64,000 bases of DNA. Source: an uncultured Reyranella sp. Its GTDB lineage: Bacteria > Pseudomonadota > Alphaproteobacteria > Reyranellales > Reyranellaceae. Positions 63,692 to 64,000 of the stretch are shown here, in pieces. The stretch is taken from the NCBI GenBank assembly GCA_937915145.1, contig CALDNT010000300.1, forward strand, positions 1 through 64,000. The letters are read 5' to 3'. The position numbers and the translations under genes are program-made. The notes below the pieces were generated by a model, which saw only the letters and a list, made by a program, of their open reading frames with translations, did not search any database and was not told the DNA's origin. The stretch's first letter is position 1. Each line of letters begins with the position of its first letter.

Positions 63692-63711
63692 TTCGGTCCG
63701 GGTTGACCGAA
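63692..63711. promoter_or_regulatory. Inverted repeat upstream of the acyl-CoA dehydrogenase
   Basis: TTCGGTCCGGGTTGACCGAA has 7-bp perfect arms around a 6-nt centre. It is 12 bp before the ATG of the acyl-CoA dehydrogenase gene and within the region shared with the LysR gene. It does not fit the T-N11-A rule of LysR-type sites, so a TetR-type ligand is as likely. Confidence 0.5.
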
Positions 63712-63767
63712 CCTAGGGAGCCGCCAAGAATGAATGAAATGATTGTTTAGAATGGATATGCATCGAT

Positions 63768-64000
63768 ATGGTTCATGATCGGCGTGTCGATCTCAACCTC
63801 CTCCAGGTGCTGGAAGCCATCCACGACGAGGGCGGCGTGACGCGGGCCGCGGAGCGGCTCAATCTCAGCCAGTCGGCGATCAGCCACTCGCTCGCCCGCC
63901 TGCGGCTTCTGTTCGGCGATCCGCTGTTCACGCGCGACGGACGCCGGCTCGCCGCCACGCCGTTCACGCGCGGCCTGATCGTCCCGCTGCGGCAGGGCCT
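63768..64000 (+). CDS. LysR family transcriptional regulator, 5' part
   Basis: The first 77 codons are in the window and the gene runs off the right edge. The helix-turn-helix is seen in VDLNLLQVLEAIHDEGGVTR then AAERLNLSQSAISHSLARLR, typical of LysR. The start is ATG 63768 (MVHDRRV). It diverges from the acyl-CoA dehydrogenase with 88 bp between, so it may regulate it. Confidence 0.88.
   Translation, partial: MVHDRRVDLNLLQVLEAIHDEGGVTRAAERLNLSQSAISHSLARLRLLFGDPLFTRDGRRLAATPFTRGLIVPLRQG

Overview
The window looks like chromosomal DNA of a GC-rich alphaproteobacterium. The pointers are a CcrM-type GANTC methyltransferase with GANTC sites in its own promoter, an atpI-atpB-atpE-atpF'-atpF operon separate from the F1 genes and carrying both b' and b subunits, an mdh-sucCD-sucAB-lpd operon with zapE upstream, and the mutY / dciA / dsbA / smc neighbourhood. 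A Reyranella-like or other Rhodospirillales-type relative is my guess from general resemblance; I could not test it.

Layout. 1-5.9 kb: small regulatory and stress genes, a lytic transglycosylase, and a toxin-antitoxin pair (4043-4581) lying between two copies of a 61-bp duplication. 5.7-11.8 kb: a DUF1971 gene, then a five-gene operon (HpaB-type hydroxylase, extradiol-dioxygenase-like VOC protein, RidA protein, HpaH hydratase, MFS transporter) with a divergent LysR regulator, probably for aromatic catabolism. 11.8-20.9 kb: the TCA-cycle operon. 21-34.3 kb: two hydrolases, zapE, fmt-truA, dapE, smc, two DsbA-like oxidoreductases (one fused to a DciA/DUF721 domain) and mutY. 34.5-45.7 kb: mixed housekeeping and accessory genes (GMC oxidoreductase, ccrM, rnhB, a radical SAM protein, moaB). 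45.7-51.6 kb: a thiol dioxygenase, a CoA transferase, a lytic transglycosylase, and a divergent protein combining a cysteine-dioxygenase-like cupin with four rhodanese domains. 51.7-54.3 kb: the F0 ATP synthase operon. 54.9-56.6 kb: a flavin monooxygenase and a HigBA-like pair whose toxin carries an in-frame amber codon. 56.6-61.5 kb: the glycine cleavage operon gcvT-gcvH-gcvPA-gcvPB behind a tandem glycine riboswitch. 61.7-64 kb: a TetR regulator, an acyl-CoA dehydrogenase and a LysR regulator cut by the window end.

How the genes work together: the suc/lpd and gcv operons both use a lipoyl-carrying protein and a dihydrolipoyl dehydrogenase; the only lpd seen here is in the suc operon. The thiol dioxygenase next to a family III CoA transferase, with a rhodanese chain diverging from the same region, suggests organosulfur (3-mercaptopropionate-like) metabolism. 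The most unusual items are the DciA-DsbA fusion, the dioxygenase-rhodanese fusion, the nonsense-interrupted toxin, and several near-perfect palindromes in promoters. No tRNA, rRNA, insertion sequence, phage or CRISPR array was seen.
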